The notes beneath the pieces were generated by a model. That model was not told where the DNA came from. It saw nothing but the letters and a program-made list of their open reading frames with translations, and ran no database searches. Shown here piece after piece: positions 61,988 to 64,000 of a DNA stretch of 64,000 nucleotides; positions within the stretch are counted from its first letter, which is position 1, and each line of letters begins with the position of its first letter. The translations under genes were made by a program, and so were the position numbers. The DNA is from Burkholderia aenigmatica. GTDB lineage: Bacteria > Pseudomonadota > Gammaproteobacteria > Burkholderiales > Burkholderiaceae. The stretch lies in NCBI RefSeq assembly GCF_902499175.1, contig NZ_CABVQC010000035.1, forward strand, positions 1-64,000, read 5' to 3'.

Positions 61988-63127
61988 TCATGCCGTTTTT
62001 TCCGTGCCGGGCGGCGCGCTTGCATCGAATACCGTCAGGCCTTCCGTCGGGTCCGTCGGCGTGTCCCACGGACGTGCCGCGATGGCCCGTTGCGCGGCCT
62101 CGTAGCCGGCCTGCCGGCGGGCCGCGATGCCGTCCGGCGTGAAATCGATGTCTTTCAGCTGATTGTCGCCGGCGAGTCGCGGCGCCGCGAGCTTGACCAG
62201 GTGCATCGTGGTTTCGCATCCCCACGCGGCGAGCCGGCGCACGGCCGGCGACGCGCGTTCGGCTTCCGGCACGTGCCGGGCCAGTTCGCGAATCACGTGG
62301 CGCAGCCGGTGGATCTGCTGCTGGCGCGCGATGTGGCTGTCGGTGCGGCTCGCATACTGGATATCCTTCTGCCGCTCCGACACCTGCCAGATGCTCTCGG
62401 GCTCGGGGCCGGCCGGATTCCACATCTGGACGGAGAAGATGATCGAGCTGCGGCGCGGGTTGTCGTCGAGCACGACCTCGACTGGCGTGTTCGAATACAC
62501 GCCGCCGTCCCAGTACGGTTCGCCGTCGATCCGGATCGCCGGGAACGCGGGCGGCAGCGCGCCCGAGCTCATGATGTGCTCGATCCCGAGCCGCGTATCG
62601 CGCGAATCGAAATAGCGCATCGTGCCCGTGCACGCATTGACCGCGCTGACGGTCAGGCGCGGGTGGCCCGCGTTCAGCAGGTCGGGATCGATCAGCGACG
62701 CGAGCGTGTCGCGCAGCGGCGCGATCCGGTAATACGACGCGCGATCGACGCCGAGGCGGGCCATCGGCCCGAGCCACGATGCCGGATTCGGCTGGAAGAA
62801 TCCCGCGATGCCGCCGCCGATGATCATCAGCTCGGCGAGCGTCCGGTCCCAGCCGGGCAGCAGCGGCGCGGCGTCGAAGCGGGTCCGTTCGGTCACGCGG
62901 CGCCAGAACGCCGACAGCTTGTCGTAACGTTGCTCCGGCGGATTTCCGGCGATCAGCGCCGCGTTGATCGCGCCGATCGACGTCCCGACCACCCAGTCGG
63001 GCCGGATACCGGCTTCGTCCATCGCCTGAAAGACGCCGAGCTGGAACGCGCCCAGTGCGCCGCCGCCCTGGAGCACGAGCACGACTTGCCCGGGGAGATC
63101 CATGCGTGCCGGCTGGCTCGCGGTCAT
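61988..63127 (-). CDS. Patatin-like phospholipase (with C-terminal DUF3734)
   Basis: A 379-residue cytoplasmic lipid acyl hydrolase. The oxyanion motif is LVLQGGGALGAFQLGVFQAM near residue 17, the nucleophile GTSIG near residue 49, and the catalytic Asp in YWDGGVYSNTP near 206. The C-terminal part (GPEPESIWQVSERQKDIQYA onward) is the DUF3734 domain usually attached to this group, whose members often lie beside polyhydroxybutyrate genes. The ATG at 63127 is the only good start. Confidence 0.92.
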   Translation of the reverse strand: MTASQPARMDLPGQVVLVLQGGGALGAFQLGVFQAMDEAGIRPDWVVGTSIGAINAALIAGNPPEQRYDKLSAFWRRVTERTRFDAAPLLPGWDRTLAELMIIGGGIAGFFQPNPASWLGPMARLGVDRASYYRIAPLRDTLASLIDPDLLNAGHPRLTVSAVNACTGTMRYFDSRDTRLGIEHIMSSGALPPAFPAIRIDGEPYWDGGVYSNTPVEVVLDDNPRRSSIIFSVQMWNPAGPEPESIWQVSERQKDIQYASRTDSHIARQQQIHRLRHVIRELARHVPEAERASPAVRRLAAWGCETTMHLVKLAAPRLAGDNQLKDIDFTPDGIAARRQAGYEAAQRAIAARPWDTPTDPTEGLTVFDASAPPGTEKTA

Positions 63128-63339
63128 GGCTGGCCTCGCTGCGTGTGACGGTGGTTTGGATCCGAACGGTTCGATTCAGTTTAGGCGATCGGCGGCGGGG
63201 GAGCGCCCCCAAGTTCAACGGGCCGCTGCGTCTGCGTTGCCTGCCGCTTCCGACCCTCAAGTGCGTTAGCCGTGGTGCGCTTGCATGCGGCAGCTCGCGT
63301 CGTTTTGGGCCGCGCATCCGCAGGCGTGAGCTGCAGGCG

Positions 63340-63801
63340 TCACGCGTCCGAGTACGGCGTGCCGTCCTTGTGCAGGAACCGGCCGTCGCGGCTCGGGCTC
63401 ATCATGTCGATGTCCGGGCAGGTGATCACGTCGTCCGGCGAGCGCGAGCCGACCTCGAGATAGACGGCGACCGCGTCCGACCGGTTGACCAGGTGATGGC
63501 CGTTGCCCGAGCCTTTCGGAAATGCCGCGCAGTCGCCGGCGCGCAGCACGGTTTCGCCGTCGTCCTCGATCATCACGAGTTCGCCTTCGAGCACGTAGAC
63601 GAATTCGTCTTCGGCGGAATGCCAGTGGCGCTGGCTCGACCAGCCGCCCGGCGGCACGCGCATCAGGTTGACGCCGAAATCGCGCAGCCCGCCGGCGTCG
63701 CCGACGCGCTGGCGGATGCGCTGCGCGCACGGCGCGTCGAACGGCCGCGGATAGCCGCTGCCGCGGCGTTCGGGCACGGTGCTGAGGTCGATCCTGGGCA
63801 T
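63340..63801 (-). CDS. Cupin-domain protein
   Basis: A 153-residue single-domain cupin. The metal motif is RHWHSAEDEFVYVLEGELVM near residue 58 (H-x-H-x3-D-E), followed by LRAGDCAAFPKGSGNGHHLV. The end GRFLHKDGTPYSDA is typical of a widespread conserved cupin family with no assigned reaction. It is followed leftward by a 212-base gap with nothing recognised, then the patatin gene. Confidence 0.88.
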   Translation of the reverse strand: MPRIDLSTVPERRGSGYPRPFDAPCAQRIRQRVGDAGGLRDFGVNLMRVPPGGWSSQRHWHSAEDEFVYVLEGELVMIEDDGETVLRAGDCAAFPKGSGNGHHLVNRSDAVAVYLEVGSRSPDDVITCPDIDMMSPSRDGRFLHKDGTPYSDA

Positions 63802-63893
63802 GGGCGGCTCCGTCGGCCACGCGGGCGAATGGGATGGGGGCATTGTAGGCGGCGCCGCCCGCCATTCGTCCGCGCGTGTCGCGGTGCGCCGCG

Positions 63894-64000
63894 TCATTCG
63901 ACCGTGATGGTCTCCTTCATGAACGGGTGAATCCCGCAGAACACCTTGTAGACGCCCGGCTTGTCGAAGCGGAACGAGTACGTCTCGTCCTGGTCGAGCG
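63894..64000 (-). CDS. Cupredoxin-like copper protein, C-terminal end only
   Basis: The frame running leftward from the window edge to a TGA at 63894-63896 encodes the last 35 residues, including YSFRFDKPGVYKVFCGIHPF followed by MKETITVE. Cys-x2-His-x2-Met is the copper-ligand set of amicyanin/plastocyanin-type cupredoxins. The N-terminus, including the first His ligand, lies outside the window. Probably periplasmic electron transfer. Confidence 0.8.
   Translation of the reverse strand, partial: LDQDETYSFRFDKPGVYKVFCGIHPFMKETITVE

Overview
The window is GC-rich (clearly above 60 %) bacterial DNA with dense, mostly short-spaced genes and many small regulator-plus-catabolic-cluster units. The two Burkholderia-type porins, the repeated LysR/AraC/HxlR/TetR/LacI regulators each beside a small metabolic cluster, the acetone carboxylase operon and the codon use suggest a Burkholderia (probably cepacia-complex) genome, most likely a secondary chromosome or other accessory-metabolism replicon. 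No rRNA, tRNA, CRISPR array, transposase or phage module was found.

Layout. 1-2646: a truncated EthD/DUF4286-like gene, a LysR regulator with a long basic tail and an SDR, all leftward. 2883-10360: acetone carboxylase operon acxABC, preceded by a near-consensus sigma-54 promoter and a perfect 7-1-7 inverted repeat, followed by a strong terminator and the sigma-54 activator acxR. 10710-13689: YpfJ-type metallopeptidase, LuxR regulator, a secreted protein and a 65-residue membrane protein. 13931-21533: an amine-catabolism regulon (aldehyde dehydrogenase, class III aminotransferase, APC permease, DUF3156, EutR-like AraC activator, porin). Four promoters, including that of the LuxR gene, share one 15-16-base motif placed 26-27 bases from a -10-like hexamer. 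21675-26716: a sugar-type ABC uptake operon lacking an ATPase, a convergent LacI repressor with a candidate 22-base palindromic operator, and a PI-PLC-like enzyme divergent from lacI by six bases. 26713-28951: secreted alpha/beta hydrolase, LysE exporter, GNAT acetyltransferase.

28996-33759: LysR plus divergent M20 amidohydrolase, porin and MHS-type symporter. 33857-35309: old-yellow-enzyme reductase and ArsR repressor. 35530-39279: TetR with divergent carboxylesterase and APC permease, the intergenic region holding two identical operators exactly 60 bases apart. 39422-43155: MetR-like LysR, MFS carrier and TTC38-like TPR protein, facing an AraC regulator (43320). 44208-47070: amino-acid permease and PatB/MalY C-S lyase. 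47204-54324: ten leftward genes (CMD protein, DsbB-like protein, 57-residue membrane protein, TehA-like channel, Zn alcohol dehydrogenase, FAD amine oxidase, ChrR-like cupin, AhpD-like protein, ABM-fold protein, SDR) under a divergent LysR (54498). This looks like a coherent redox or electrophile-response system of unclear substrate. 55467-58965: more small oxidoreductase and ABM/tautomerase genes with two HxlR regulators and clear operators. 59047-64000: HAD phosphatase, a structured AT-richer noncoding segment, a 99-residue orphan, alpha/beta hydrolase, patatin phospholipase, cupin, and the C-terminus of a cupredoxin.

Together the genes describe a metabolically versatile soil or rhizosphere organism. 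Each block pairs uptake (porin, inner-membrane carrier) with one or two enzymes and a dedicated regulator, and in many cases the operator can be read from the sequence. All function calls rest on motif and family recognition by eye; no database search was run.
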